A stretch of 64,000 bases of DNA from Allorhizobium borbori (GTDB taxonomy: Bacteria > Pseudomonadota > Alphaproteobacteria > Rhizobiales > Rhizobiaceae), in NCBI RefSeq assembly GCF_014196535.1, contig NZ_JACIDU010000012.1, positions 1 through 64,000 of the forward strand. Reading direction: 5' to 3'. Position 1 is the stretch's first letter. Each line of letters opens with the position of its first letter. The notes beneath the pieces are model-generated. The model was not told the origin of the DNA and did no database searches. It was given only the letters and a program-made list of their open reading frames with translations. Both the position numbers and the translations under genes were made by a program. Of this stretch, positions 18,210-26,400 are shown piece after piece.

Positions 18210-18919
18210 GCGGCCTCCTTCGTCATGCTCAGGAAGCGGGTGGACAGATTGTCCCCACCGATCACTCCGGCCTCCCCATCTGCCAGAATCCTGCCCCGGT
18301 GCAGGATGGCGAGCCGGTCGTCGGCATGCACCTCATCCACCAGATGCGTAGCCCAAAGGACGGTCAATCCATCCGTCGCAAGATCATGAACGTGGCTGAC
18401 GATGGCAGCGCGCGAGGCGGCGTCGAGGCCGACGGTTGGCTCATCGAGCAGCAGCACTTTGGGCCGGTGGATCAGCGCGCGAGCGATTTCCATACGCCGA
18501 CGATGACCGCCGTTCAGTGCGCCGGCGCGTTCGCCGGCACGTTCGGCCATACCGAGCCGTTCCAGCGCCGCCATGGCGCGATGTTCCGCGTCCTTGCCGG
18601 AAAGACCGTGCAAGGCGGCGAAATAGAGAAGATTGCGTCGGACCGTCAGGTCGAGATCGAGCGTCGAGGACTGAAAGACCACACCCATTTGCGTCAGTGC
18701 GGCGCGGGGTTCGCGGGCGAGATCATGGCCTGCCACCTCTATGCGGCCTGACTGCGGCACGAACAAGCGCGTGAGGAGGCCGAACAGCGTAGACTTGCCA
18801 GCGCCGTTCGGCCCCAGAAGGGCGCAGAACCGGCCGGGCTCGACCGCAAGCGTCACCGTATCCAGCGCGCGGCGTGCGCCCCAGTCATGCGTGATGCCCT
18901 CGATCTTCAACCCGGCCAT
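18206..18919 (-). CDS. ABC ATPase of PQQ alcohol dehydrogenase system (Ped/Lut type)
   Basis: 237 aa. Walker A GPNGAGKST, Walker B VLLLDEPTVGLD, switch His in WATHLVDE. The signature reads LNGGHRRRMEIAR, an altered LSGGQ that is typical of the PQQ-associated ATPase subfamily. ATG 18919 lies seven bases after the preceding stop. Partner of the PedC-like permease and of the binding protein at 20390. Confidence 0.88.
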   Translation of the reverse strand: MAGLKIEGITHDWGARRALDTVTLAVEPGRFCALLGPNGAGKSTLFGLLTRLFVPQSGRIEVAGHDLAREPRAALTQMGVVFQSSTLDLDLTVRRNLLYFAALHGLSGKDAEHRAMAALERLGMAERAGERAGALNGGHRRRMEIARALIHRPKVLLLDEPTVGLDAASRAAIVSHVHDLATDGLTVLWATHLVDEVHADDRLAILHRGRILADGEAGVIGGDNLSTRFLSMTKEAA

Positions 18920-18926
18920 GATCTGC

Positions 18927-19388
18927 TCATTCGATGGTGATGGATACTTGCTGGCTGTCACCCTTGCTGCCCGGCACCTTCAGGTAATAGCTGCCGGGTT
19001 TGATGGCGATGAAACTGATTTCGGCTTCGCCCGCCTCATCGAACTCAAGGGAATCGACACCCAGCGGCCGGATTTCGATACCTTCGATGACGATCTCGTT
19101 TACCCAGATCGCCCGGAAAAAGCCGGCACCTTCAAGCGCCAGTTCCTGACTGCCATCGGCCTTGATCTCCATCGTATAATATTTGCCCGACTTGAGCTTC
19201 AGAGCTTCCTTTGAAACCGGCTGGCCGGCCGAAAGCGTCAGCTTCGGCAGCTTTTCGCGATTGCCCTTGGAAAGCAGCCCGGCAAGACCTGCCTTGCTCC
19301 CCGCCTTGGCGTCGTCATCGTCATTGTCGGCCATGGCCGACATCGGCAAAGCCAGGGCCATCAAGCCGATCAGAATTGCTTTCTTCAT
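18927..19388 (-). CDS. Small secreted protein of the Ped/Lut operon, acidic N-terminus
   Basis: 153 aa precursor; Sec signal MKKAILIGLMALALPMSAMA, then a mature N-terminus starting DNDDDD. The C-terminal 100 residues look beta-rich and end IKPGSYYLKVPGSKG, reminiscent of cupredoxin-like folds, but no copper ligand set is visible. Present between the propeller and ATPase genes in one operon, where Ped/Lut clusters also carry small exported proteins. Function unknown; the Asp cluster could bind a hard metal ion. Confidence 0.75.
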   Translation of the reverse strand: MKKAILIGLMALALPMSAMADNDDDDAKAGSKAGLAGLLSKGNREKLPKLTLSAGQPVSKEALKLKSGKYYTMEIKADGSQELALEGAGFFRAIWVNEIVIEGIEIRPLGVDSLEFDEAGEAEISFIAIKPGSYYLKVPGSKGDSQQVSITIE

Positions 19389-19427
19389 GTTTCCTCCCTC
19401 CAAGAGTATTCATGGTCTCCAGAATGA

Positions 19428-20387
19428 TCAGGGCCGCATGGCCGCGCCCCACGGGAAGCGGCCGACCTTGATGGATTTCACCGGTTCGCGTGTGGCGACA
19501 TCGATGACCGTGACGTCACCCGAGACGCCATTGGTTGTGAAAAGCTTCTTGTGGTCCGGCGAAAACGCCATGTGCCATACGCGCCGCCCGACCAGCACGT
19601 AGCCTTCCACCTCGAACGTATCGGCATTCACCACAGCCACATGGTTGGCGGGACCGAGCGCGATGAAGACCGTCTTGTTATCCGGCGTGAACTCGAATCC
19701 GACCGGCTGGATGAGGTCGGAATTCACGCCCTTGATCTCGAAACGGATCTTCTTCTTTTCCTTCTGGGTGGCGACGTCGAAGACGGTGACCGTACCGCCG
19801 ATTTCCGCAGACACCCACAATTCCGTGCCGCTCTTGGCGAATTCGGCGTGACGCGGGCGGGAATCCACCAGCGTGTTGGCAAATATCTTCTTGGTATCCG
19901 CGTCGATCCAGTGGGCCATGTTGGTGGTCTCGGAGGTGGTGATGACGATCTTGCCGTCCGGCGAGATCGCCATGCCTTCGGGTTCGATACCCACATCGAT
20001 CTGGCCGACGACCGCACGGGTATCCACATCCACGACCGTTGTTACGGCGTCGTTTTCGTTGGCGATCCACAAATGCTTGTCATCGGGCGCCAGCACGAAC
20101 TGCTCCGGGTCTTCGCCGGAAGGAAGATCGTGCAGAATCTCGCCCGTTTTCGGGTCCATGACCTGAACGGTGTCGCTGTCGGACGCGCAGATATAGACAC
20201 GGGTGTAATCGGAATTGAAGGTAATGCCGCGCGGGCGTTCGCCGGTTTCGATGGTGCGCACCACCTCCAGCTTGTCGGTATCGATCACCGAGATCGTGTC
20301 ATCCTTCTCGTTCGTCACCCAGATTTCGCCTGCATGGGCAAATGCCGGCAGTGAAAGGGTGGCCAGCAGCAGCGCGGTCCGTTTCAT
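19428..20387 (-). CDS. PQQ-catabolism-associated YVTN beta-propeller protein
   Basis: 319 aa periplasmic protein with Sec signal (ends PAFAHA-G). Seven-bladed YVTN-type repeats, e.g. IWVTNEKDDTISVIDT and VTVIDVATREPVKSI. ATG 20387 has GGAGG six bases upstream; the ATG at 20393, overlapping the previous stop, lies directly against it and is less likely. Homologues occur in Ped and Lut clusters (LutB-like). It probably aids the transporter or dehydrogenase in the periplasm. Confidence 0.88.
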   Translation of the reverse strand: MKRTALLLATLSLPAFAHAGEIWVTNEKDDTISVIDTDKLEVVRTIETGERPRGITFNSDYTRVYICASDSDTVQVMDPKTGEILHDLPSGEDPEQFVLAPDDKHLWIANENDAVTTVVDVDTRAVVGQIDVGIEPEGMAISPDGKIVITTSETTNMAHWIDADTKKIFANTLVDSRPRHAEFAKSGTELWVSAEIGGTVTVFDVATQKEKKKIRFEIKGVNSDLIQPVGFEFTPDNKTVFIALGPANHVAVVNADTFEVEGYVLVGRRVWHMAFSPDHKKLFTTNGVSGDVTVIDVATREPVKSIKVGRFPWGAAMRP

Positions 20388-20389
20388 GC

Positions 20390-21577
20390 TCATCCTCCGA
20401 AAGCCTTGCATCGGGACTCCGGCCGGTCGAGGCCGAGCGTGTCCATTTCATTGGTCTGGTGCAGATAGCCGTCGAGCGGCGTCAGTTCGACGAGCGCTCG
20501 TGCGTTGACTACCGGCATGGGCTGTCGCAACTGGCCGTTCCAGCTCCGATAGCTCAGGCTGCGCCCCTTGAAGCCATCAAGCGCGAAGGCATCCGAAAAG
20601 ATATAACTACGCAACACCTTGGGATCGGCGGAGTTTGTCCGGGTCACCGCCTCGCCGATGGTGCGCAGCGCCGTCCATGCAGCATAGTCGCGGGTGCCCA
20701 TTTCTCGTTTGGTATCTTTCTCAAAGCGTTGCTGAAGCTGCACGGCCGCCCATTGCTCCAGAACCGGTGCCCAGCCTTCGCCGCGCAGCCCGTCGGAACC
20801 GGCGACAGGGCGCGGCAGCCATGTGTTGTCCTGGACATAGCGGGCGAAATCATCCGCTTCATCGGCGATGAGAAGCACATCGTGATCGGGCAGATCCTGT
20901 GTAAAGAGCGGGATTTCCTGCCCCGCCGCCCGCCTGAGATCCGTGTTGAAGGTCCAGTTCTTCTCGGCCAGGATATTGACGCCGAACTTGGCGGCGGAAG
21001 CCTTCAGCGTTTCCGCGAAAGCGACGTCCTGCGGCTTGGGGCCGATGACAAGCGCCGTTTTCGTCCAGCGCCGGGCCTTCAGAACCTGCATCAGCGCATC
21101 GGTCCGCATCGCGTCTTCCGGCATGGTGTGGAGCAGGTTGGCGCGGCAGTCCGCATCCCGTAACCGCCTCTCGCCGGTGCTGACGTTGAAAAGAAGCGCC
21201 TCCTTTGCCTCGGGCAGATCGGCGATCGACAGCAGCGCATCCGCCGGGGCGTCGAGAAACAGGATGCGGGATTTGGCAAGCGCCTTGCGTGCTGCATTCG
21301 CCAGATCGCCGCCCGGTTCGATGGAGACGACATCCAGACTGTACTCATGGCCCAGAAACTTGCCGGTGGTCTTCGTGTCTTTCAACGCGACCTTCGCTCC
21401 CGCCACGCCGCGATCTTCCGGAATGGGATCGAGATTGGAGAGCACCGGCGGCGCTTCCACCTCCTGCCGCAGATAGGTCATGGGAATGGCGATTTCCGCC
21501 GCCGCCGGTCCCGCAACGAGCATCGTGCAGACCGCAAGGCACGCGGAAAAACGCCTTTTTGCAAAGGCTTCCGGCAT
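20390..21577 (-). CDS. ABC substrate-binding protein of PQQ alcohol dehydrogenase system
   Basis: 395 aa precursor, Sec signal ending GPAAA-E. Family of periplasmic branched-chain-type binding proteins associated with PQQ alcohol dehydrogenases (PedA/LutA-like). ATG 21577 has GGGAGGAG upstream; the longer frame lacks a signal peptide at its start. First gene of the minus-strand operon running to the Sel1 gene, divergent from cytochrome c550, with two motif copies between. A periplasmic lanthanide or lanthanide-chelate ligand is inferred from Ped/Lut work. Confidence 0.87.
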   Translation of the reverse strand: MPEAFAKRRFSACLAVCTMLVAGPAAAEIAIPMTYLRQEVEAPPVLSNLDPIPEDRGVAGAKVALKDTKTTGKFLGHEYSLDVVSIEPGGDLANAARKALAKSRILFLDAPADALLSIADLPEAKEALLFNVSTGERRLRDADCRANLLHTMPEDAMRTDALMQVLKARRWTKTALVIGPKPQDVAFAETLKASAAKFGVNILAEKNWTFNTDLRRAAGQEIPLFTQDLPDHDVLLIADEADDFARYVQDNTWLPRPVAGSDGLRGEGWAPVLEQWAAVQLQQRFEKDTKREMGTRDYAAWTALRTIGEAVTRTNSADPKVLRSYIFSDAFALDGFKGRSLSYRSWNGQLRQPMPVVNARALVELTPLDGYLHQTNEMDTLGLDRPESRCKAFGG

Positions 21578-21625
21578 TTTATCTCCTCCCGGTTGTGAAG
21601 ATAGGCTTGGGTGCACCAGGCCGAA

Positions 21626-21642
21626 AATACGACCTTGGTGCC
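21626..21642. promoter_or_regulatory. PQQ-island motif copy, binding-protein/cytochrome promoter
   Basis: AATACGACCTTGGTGCC, the reference copy of the motif, 48 bases before the binding-protein start and 91 before the cytochrome start. Confidence 0.65.
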
Positions 21643-21653
21643 ATACACCGGCA

Positions 21654-21670
21654 GGACGTAGGTCGAATAT
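21654..21670. promoter_or_regulatory. Second, inverted motif copy in the same promoter
   Basis: Read on the minus strand: ATATTCGACCTACGTCC. The CGACC half is intact and the right half diverged. Inverted relative to the copy at 21626, so the divergent genes may each use one site. Confidence 0.5.
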
Positions 21671-21732
21671 CTTTGCACATGTCAAAAAATCTAAATGACA
21701 GCGGGATGGAAATGCAGGGAGGAAACAGCATC

Positions 21733-22419
21733 ATGTCCGCCAAGATGATCCGCGTCGGCCTGTCCATTTTTGCCGTTCTCGCGACGGCAACTGTGGTGGT
21801 CGCCCATGGCGATGTCGCCCCCCAGCCAGTCAACACCGACGCCCTGCCAGCGGTTGGCGAGGAATGGCTCACCTCAAACCCATACCGCGAGGACAAGGCC
21901 GGCCATGAAGTATGGCTGAAGGCCGTGGAAATCGGTTCGTCGGGCTTCAACCAGAACTGTGCCCGCTGTCACGGGCTCGGCGCCGTCTCGGGCGGTCTCG
22001 CCCCTGATCTCCGCCTTCTCGAAGCGGCGGAATACGGTGACGAATGGTTCGTCGAGCGTTTCCGCCACGGCTATACGCAGGACGGCACGACCAAGATGCC
22101 GGCGTTCGGCGACATTCTCGGCCAGAAGGCTGCGTGGGCTATCCGAACCTACATCGAGACACGCCCGGAAGACGGCGCGCTTGATGCCCACGCCAAGCGC
22201 CTGCACGAAATTCGCGATGAACTTGCCAGCGGCAAGGTCGCCGATACCGCCGCGCTGAAAAAAGAGCTTGAAACGATCGCCGCGGAAGTGAAGACCGCCT
22301 CCGGTGCCCCTGTGGCCGATAGCGTCGCCTACGAGGCCGCCCGCCTGCTGTCCGATCAACCGGAAACCTGGAAAAAGGCGGGCGAAGTTCTGACCGTCGG
22401 CCTCTCGGCAACGCAGTAA
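21733..22419 (+). CDS. pedF: Cytochrome c550, PedF-like
   Basis: 228 aa precursor with Sec signal (ends VVVA-H) and one heme motif CARCH, axial Met likely in TKMPAFGD. PedF-type cytochromes accept electrons from the PQQ alcohol dehydrogenase. The C-terminal 70 residues form a charged helical tail. ATG 21733 has GGGAGG ten bases upstream. Followed four bases later by the MoxJ-like binding protein. Confidence 0.9.
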   Translation: MSAKMIRVGLSIFAVLATATVVVAHGDVAPQPVNTDALPAVGEEWLTSNPYREDKAGHEVWLKAVEIGSSGFNQNCARCHGLGAVSGGLAPDLRLLEAAEYGDEWFVERFRHGYTQDGTTKMPAFGDILGQKAAWAIRTYIETRPEDGALDAHAKRLHEIRDELASGKVADTAALKKELETIAAEVKTASGAPVADSVAYEAARLLSDQPETWKKAGEVLTVGLSATQ

Positions 22420-22423
22420 GCGC

Positions 22424-23323
22424 ATGGTCAACCGCTTTCTTTCCTTGGTCGCGATGGGCGCCCTGCTGTTTCCAGCGGGCGCCTACGCGCGTTGCGAGGG
22501 GCATGTTCCCCAGCCCAAACCGCAGAATACCTTTGCACAGGATGTCGGACGAAAACTCGACCGCATCATTGAGGACGGCTGGATCGAATTCGCGCTTTAC
22601 GAGGATTACCGGCCATGGTCCTACGAAGAGAAGGGCAAGGCAAAGGGCGTCGACGTCGAAATCGCCAGGCTGATCGCCGCCGACCTCGGTGTCGAGCCGC
22701 GTTTCCGATTGGTTGCGGCCGGTGAAAACCTGGAAGCAGACCTCCTGAACTACGTCTGGAAAGGTGCGGTGATCGGCGGTCATGTCAGCGATGTCATGCT
22801 GCATGTTCCCTATGACAGCGAACTCGTCTGTCGCATCGAGCAGGTTACGTTCACGGGCCAGTATGCGATCGAAAGCGTCGCTATTGCCTACAAAGGTGAG
22901 GAATATCCGGAAAAGGGGCCGACGCCGCCCTATTTCAGGGTCGATCCGGTCGCCGTCGAAAACGATTCCATCGCTGATTTCTATCTGACCTCGCTGATCG
23001 GCTCAGTGCCGAAAATCCATCGCTACAAATCTGCCGGTGCTGCCATGGATGCGCTGGCATCCGGGGAAACGCTCGCCGCGATGGGGCCTCGCGCGCAGCT
23101 CGAGGACGGGCTTGTCCGCCACCCCGAGGCCGGTTTGAAAGTACATGAGCCCCCGCTTGTGGGCTTTGCGCGCGGCAAATGGACGGTCGGCGTCGGCGTC
23201 AACTTTCAGCATAAGGATCTTGGCTACACCGTGGACATGGCCATCGAAAAGGCGCTGGCAGATGGGCGCATCGCGAAGATTTTCGCCGATTACGGCCTGA
23301 CGTTCGCGCCGCCGCAGCGGTGA
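22424..23323 (+). CDS. Quinoprotein dehydrogenase-associated periplasmic binding protein (MoxJ/XoxJ-like)
   Basis: 299 aa, Sec signal (ends GAYA-R), SBP_bac_3 fold starting IEFALYEDYRPWSY. Such proteins sit next to quinoprotein genes without a dedicated permease; XoxJ/MxaJ are thought to help activate or load the dehydrogenase. Two Cys are visible near the N-terminus and mid-protein. In operon with cytochrome c550. It converges on apbE with six bases between stops. Confidence 0.88.
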   Translation: MVNRFLSLVAMGALLFPAGAYARCEGHVPQPKPQNTFAQDVGRKLDRIIEDGWIEFALYEDYRPWSYEEKGKAKGVDVEIARLIAADLGVEPRFRLVAAGENLEADLLNYVWKGAVIGGHVSDVMLHVPYDSELVCRIEQVTFTGQYAIESVAIAYKGEEYPEKGPTPPYFRVDPVAVENDSIADFYLTSLIGSVPKIHRYKSAGAAMDALASGETLAAMGPRAQLEDGLVRHPEAGLKVHEPPLVGFARGKWTVGVGVNFQHKDLGYTVDMAIEKALADGRIAKIFADYGLTFAPPQR

Positions 23324-23329
23324 GCCAAA

Positions 23330-24208
23330 TCAAAAGGTTTCGACCTCACCGGCTGTGCTGACAGCGGTCACCCCAGCGACCTCCGGCATCCGCGCAAGCG
23401 TCGCGCGGATCGCTTCCCCTGGCATCAGGCAGAATGCGGTCGAAAGACCATCCGCGATGGCCGCACTGTCTGCCACCACCGAAACCGTCGACCAGAGCGG
23501 CTGTTCGCCATGGGACCCCAGAATGTGGAAGGCCTCATTCCCGAGCCGCATTGCACCAGGACTGGACGTCGCCACGGCCGCGTTTTCAAGCGGCAGAGTG
23601 CTGACAAGTCCGAGTGTCGGATCTTCCACACCCAGCCGGAACGGCCCGCCGATGGCGGCAAACTCACCCATATCGACAAGGACCTGACGGTAACCGGCTT
23701 CACGCAGCAGGTTGCGCACGCGGTCTGCGGCATAGCCCTGCGCGATACCGTTGAAGGTCAACATCTGGCCGTGCGCAAGTGTGATCGTATCGCGACAAAC
23801 AATCCTGTTCCAGCCGATGGACGCGCGGGGTGCAACAGTATCCCGCCGTTCGGCCAGTGCTTTCCACAGAGCCTGAACGGTGGGATCGAAGACGCCGGCA
23901 GTCTCCCGGTGAAGCCGGTCCGACAGCGCAACGAGATCCAGCAATGCAGGCGGCGGTGCGTCCAATTTACCGGTCGCGTTCAGTCTCGTCGTTGCGGAAT
24001 CGTGCCGGAACAGGCTTGCCGCGGCTTCCACCTCCTCGATGATCGCAGCAATTGCACGGATGGCGTCTGCGGCGAGAGAGCGGGGCCCGCGCAGGTCGAC
24101 GCTGACCTTGTCGCCCAGCGCATCGGCCTGCCAGACCGTTCGTTCCGCCCGCGCATGCCCTGCCATGGCAAGCGAGGCGGCAATCATGAGAAACCGTCTG
24201 CGTTTCAT
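23330..24208 (-). CDS. ApbE-family FAD:protein FMN transferase
   Basis: 292 aa with N-terminal export signal preceded by KRRRF, Tat-like or Sec. ApbE fold with LTFNGIAQGYAADR and VDMGEFAAIG, the flavin and metal region (canonical G-x-x-KG-x-A-D is here GIAQGYAAD, so Lys is replaced by Gln). It covalently attaches FMN to Thr in target proteins. Coupled by ATGA overlap to the NosR-like gene, which has a candidate flavinylation site. This resembles nosR-nosX pairs. Confidence 0.87.
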   Translation of the reverse strand: MKRRRFLMIAASLAMAGHARAERTVWQADALGDKVSVDLRGPRSLAADAIRAIAAIIEEVEAAASLFRHDSATTRLNATGKLDAPPPALLDLVALSDRLHRETAGVFDPTVQALWKALAERRDTVAPRASIGWNRIVCRDTITLAHGQMLTFNGIAQGYAADRVRNLLREAGYRQVLVDMGEFAAIGGPFRLGVEDPTLGLVSTLPLENAAVATSSPGAMRLGNEAFHILGSHGEQPLWSTVSVVADSAAIADGLSTAFCLMPGEAIRATLARMPEVAGVTAVSTAGEVETF

Positions 24209-26289
24209 GCCCTCACTCCACTTTCGGTAGCCCTCTGCTTCCTGGCGGCCAGAACCAGCGGTACGCACTGGCGCTTGTCGTCATGAATCGTCACGCAATC
24301 GAGGCACTGGAAACATTCGGAATAGGCGACCTCACCGGTCGGGCGAATGGCGGCATAGCGACAACGCACCTTGCAGAGTTGGCAGGGTGAACCGCACTGT
24401 GCCCGCCGGGGTATCCACTTGCGCAGACGCAACACGCCGCCAATCGCCATCAATGCGCCCAACGGGCAGAGATAGCGACAAAAGCCCTTGAACGTGACCA
24501 TGCCGAGACCAAGCCAGAACAGCGCATAGGCCACGAAATACCATTCGCGCCGGAAGATCGTTGTGACTGCGGTCTTGAAGGGTTCGATTTCCGCCGCTTT
24601 CTCTGCCTGTTCGGGGAGGAAGAAGGCAACGACGAAGAGTCCGCCCAGGGCAAGGTAGGCGCCCAGCTTCAGGCGTCGATCCCAGCGCGGGGAGGGGTTC
24701 CACTCCGGCAAGTGCAGTAACCGCCCGAGTTTGTGGGCAAACTCCTGCATGGCACCGAAGGGACAGAGCCAGCCACAGAACAGCCCGCGTCCCCAGAAAA
24801 CGAAACCGATGAGAGCCGCGGCCCATATCGCAAGTGAAAAGGGGTCGTAGAGCAGGACTGCAAGGCCGCCGCCGCCGGTGGCGCTGCGCAGAACGGCAAG
24901 CGCGGTGACGATCGAAAGCTGGCCCTGTCCCCACCAGCCGACAAAAACGATCACGATGGCGAGGATGGCGGGTCGCACCCAGCGGATCGTCTGCGGTTGC
25001 GAAAGGCGGTGCATGCCCGGCCCAAGAGCCAGCATCAACAGTGGAAGGAAAACGGCGAGGGCGGCAAGGTCCAGCTTGCGGGCGGCAAGCGCATCGAGCC
25101 AGGCCGGCCGCGCCACTGGTTGGGCCGGACGGGTAAAGAAGCTGGCGTCGGCGGAAAGAGCGAGCGTGAAATGGGCGGACCCCGCTTCCGGCTGCAGCAT
25201 CCCATGCAGGCGCACCGCCTGCGCGGAGAGCGTCCATTCCCGGGTCGGGTCGAAGCCCAGCCGACGGTCAATCCTGAGGATCATCGCCGTACCTTCCGGC
25301 ACATCGGGACGACGCTGGAAGAGAAGATCGGAGTCTCTCAGTGCCACCGGAAGACCATCCTGCATCGCCGAAAGCCGGTCAGGCGCGGTGTTGCGCACGA
25401 AACTCTCCGATACCAGACCATGACGCCCCGCATCGATCACCAGAACCGGCTCGTCATTCGGCGATACCTGCAGGAAACGCTGGAGGTCGGCAAAGCTCTC
25501 GGCGGACAGAACAGCCCGCGCCGCCGATGGCGGGCCAATATCGACTGCCCACAGATCGAGATAGAGACCATCCGGTTCGGCCTTCGCATCGGGATCGTCG
25601 TGGGCCCAGAGCGTGCCCGCAAAGGCCTTGTCGAGCTCGCTATTGGTGACCCGCAGATGCCGGGCCAGCCCGCGTTCAACCAAAGCCGGCCAATCGAGTG
25701 CAATATCCACGGCAGGGTCCGGCTTCACCGGCGGGCCAGCGGAAACGCCTTGCATCTTCTCTCTTGCCACGGCAAGCGTCGCCGCGAGAATGGATTCGTG
25801 CGCGATCCGGACTGAGGCAGTCGCCTTCGTCACCCCATCGAGATAGACGAGATCGGAGCCGCCGCCGGCATTGCCATAGGGCGTTCCCACCACCATGGGC
25901 TCACGGATCGAATGGCCGCGATATTGTTCGAGGAAGGCGCGAAAGGGTGCTTCGCCGAGACCGGATACGAAGATGGGCTCGTTGTGGGAAACGAGCCTGA
26001 CATCGATGAACCGGGCATCGCGGTCGATCGTCACCAGCATGTTGATCGGCGCACCGGAAAAGCCGGGCAGGGGGGCCAGCGGCCCGGTTTCGAAAACATA
26101 GCCGGCCTCAGCGCCGCCGGAATTAAGCAGGGTCCAGACACCCTTGTCGTTCACCGGTTCGCCCAGCGCATAGGGCGGCACGATCATTTCCTGCAGCTTG
26201 GCGCGAGACAGAGGCTCGGCCGCCACGCCTGATGCAAGCGCAAGCACGGCCAAGACCAGAGCGATCCAGCGCGCCAATCTCCTCCCCAT
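24205..26289 (-). CDS. NosR-like FMN-binding, polyferredoxin membrane protein
   Basis: 694 aa. Sec signal, then a periplasmic FMN_bind domain (about 75-180) with a flavinylation-like segment DGVTKATAS; a second periplasmic region to about 410; five to six membrane helices carrying CGWLCP and CRYLCP motifs; and a C-terminal cluster-binding segment CGSPCQLCKVRC plus CFQCLDC. This is the NosR/NapH layout, moving electrons between the quinol pool or cytoplasm and periplasm. No nos genes are near; it shares the PQQ-island motif instead. ATG 26289 has GGGAGGA upstream. Confidence 0.88.
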   Translation of the reverse strand: MGRRLARWIALVLAVLALASGVAAEPLSRAKLQEMIVPPYALGEPVNDKGVWTLLNSGGAEAGYVFETGPLAPLPGFSGAPINMLVTIDRDARFIDVRLVSHNEPIFVSGLGEAPFRAFLEQYRGHSIREPMVVGTPYGNAGGGSDLVYLDGVTKATASVRIAHESILAATLAVAREKMQGVSAGPPVKPDPAVDIALDWPALVERGLARHLRVTNSELDKAFAGTLWAHDDPDAKAEPDGLYLDLWAVDIGPPSAARAVLSAESFADLQRFLQVSPNDEPVLVIDAGRHGLVSESFVRNTAPDRLSAMQDGLPVALRDSDLLFQRRPDVPEGTAMILRIDRRLGFDPTREWTLSAQAVRLHGMLQPEAGSAHFTLALSADASFFTRPAQPVARPAWLDALAARKLDLAALAVFLPLLMLALGPGMHRLSQPQTIRWVRPAILAIVIVFVGWWGQGQLSIVTALAVLRSATGGGGLAVLLYDPFSLAIWAAALIGFVFWGRGLFCGWLCPFGAMQEFAHKLGRLLHLPEWNPSPRWDRRLKLGAYLALGGLFVVAFFLPEQAEKAAEIEPFKTAVTTIFRREWYFVAYALFWLGLGMVTFKGFCRYLCPLGALMAIGGVLRLRKWIPRRAQCGSPCQLCKVRCRYAAIRPTGEVAYSECFQCLDCVTIHDDKRQCVPLVLAARKQRATESGVRA

Positions 26290-26336
26290 CGCAGTTCCTC
26301 CCGCCTCGAAACCTGCGCCAGCCAGGCAAGAGCGCC

Positions 26337-26353
26337 AATACGACCAAGGTCGC
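26337..26353. promoter_or_regulatory. PQQ-island motif copy between nosR-like and permease genes
   Basis: AATACGACCAAGGTCGC, the most symmetric copy (CGACC-AA-GGTCG). It lies 47 bases before the NosR-like start and 47 bases before the divergent permease start, so it could serve both. Confidence 0.65.
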
Positions 26354-26400
26354 GAAGCGCGAAGACTGAAAGCGTCGTTATCATGCAGGTGGAGGAGCTT

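Noticed and set aside
24205-26289. Calling this gene nosR with a denitrification role
   Set aside because: No nosZDFYL genes nearby, and it shares the PQQ-island motif; only the NosR-like architecture is supported.
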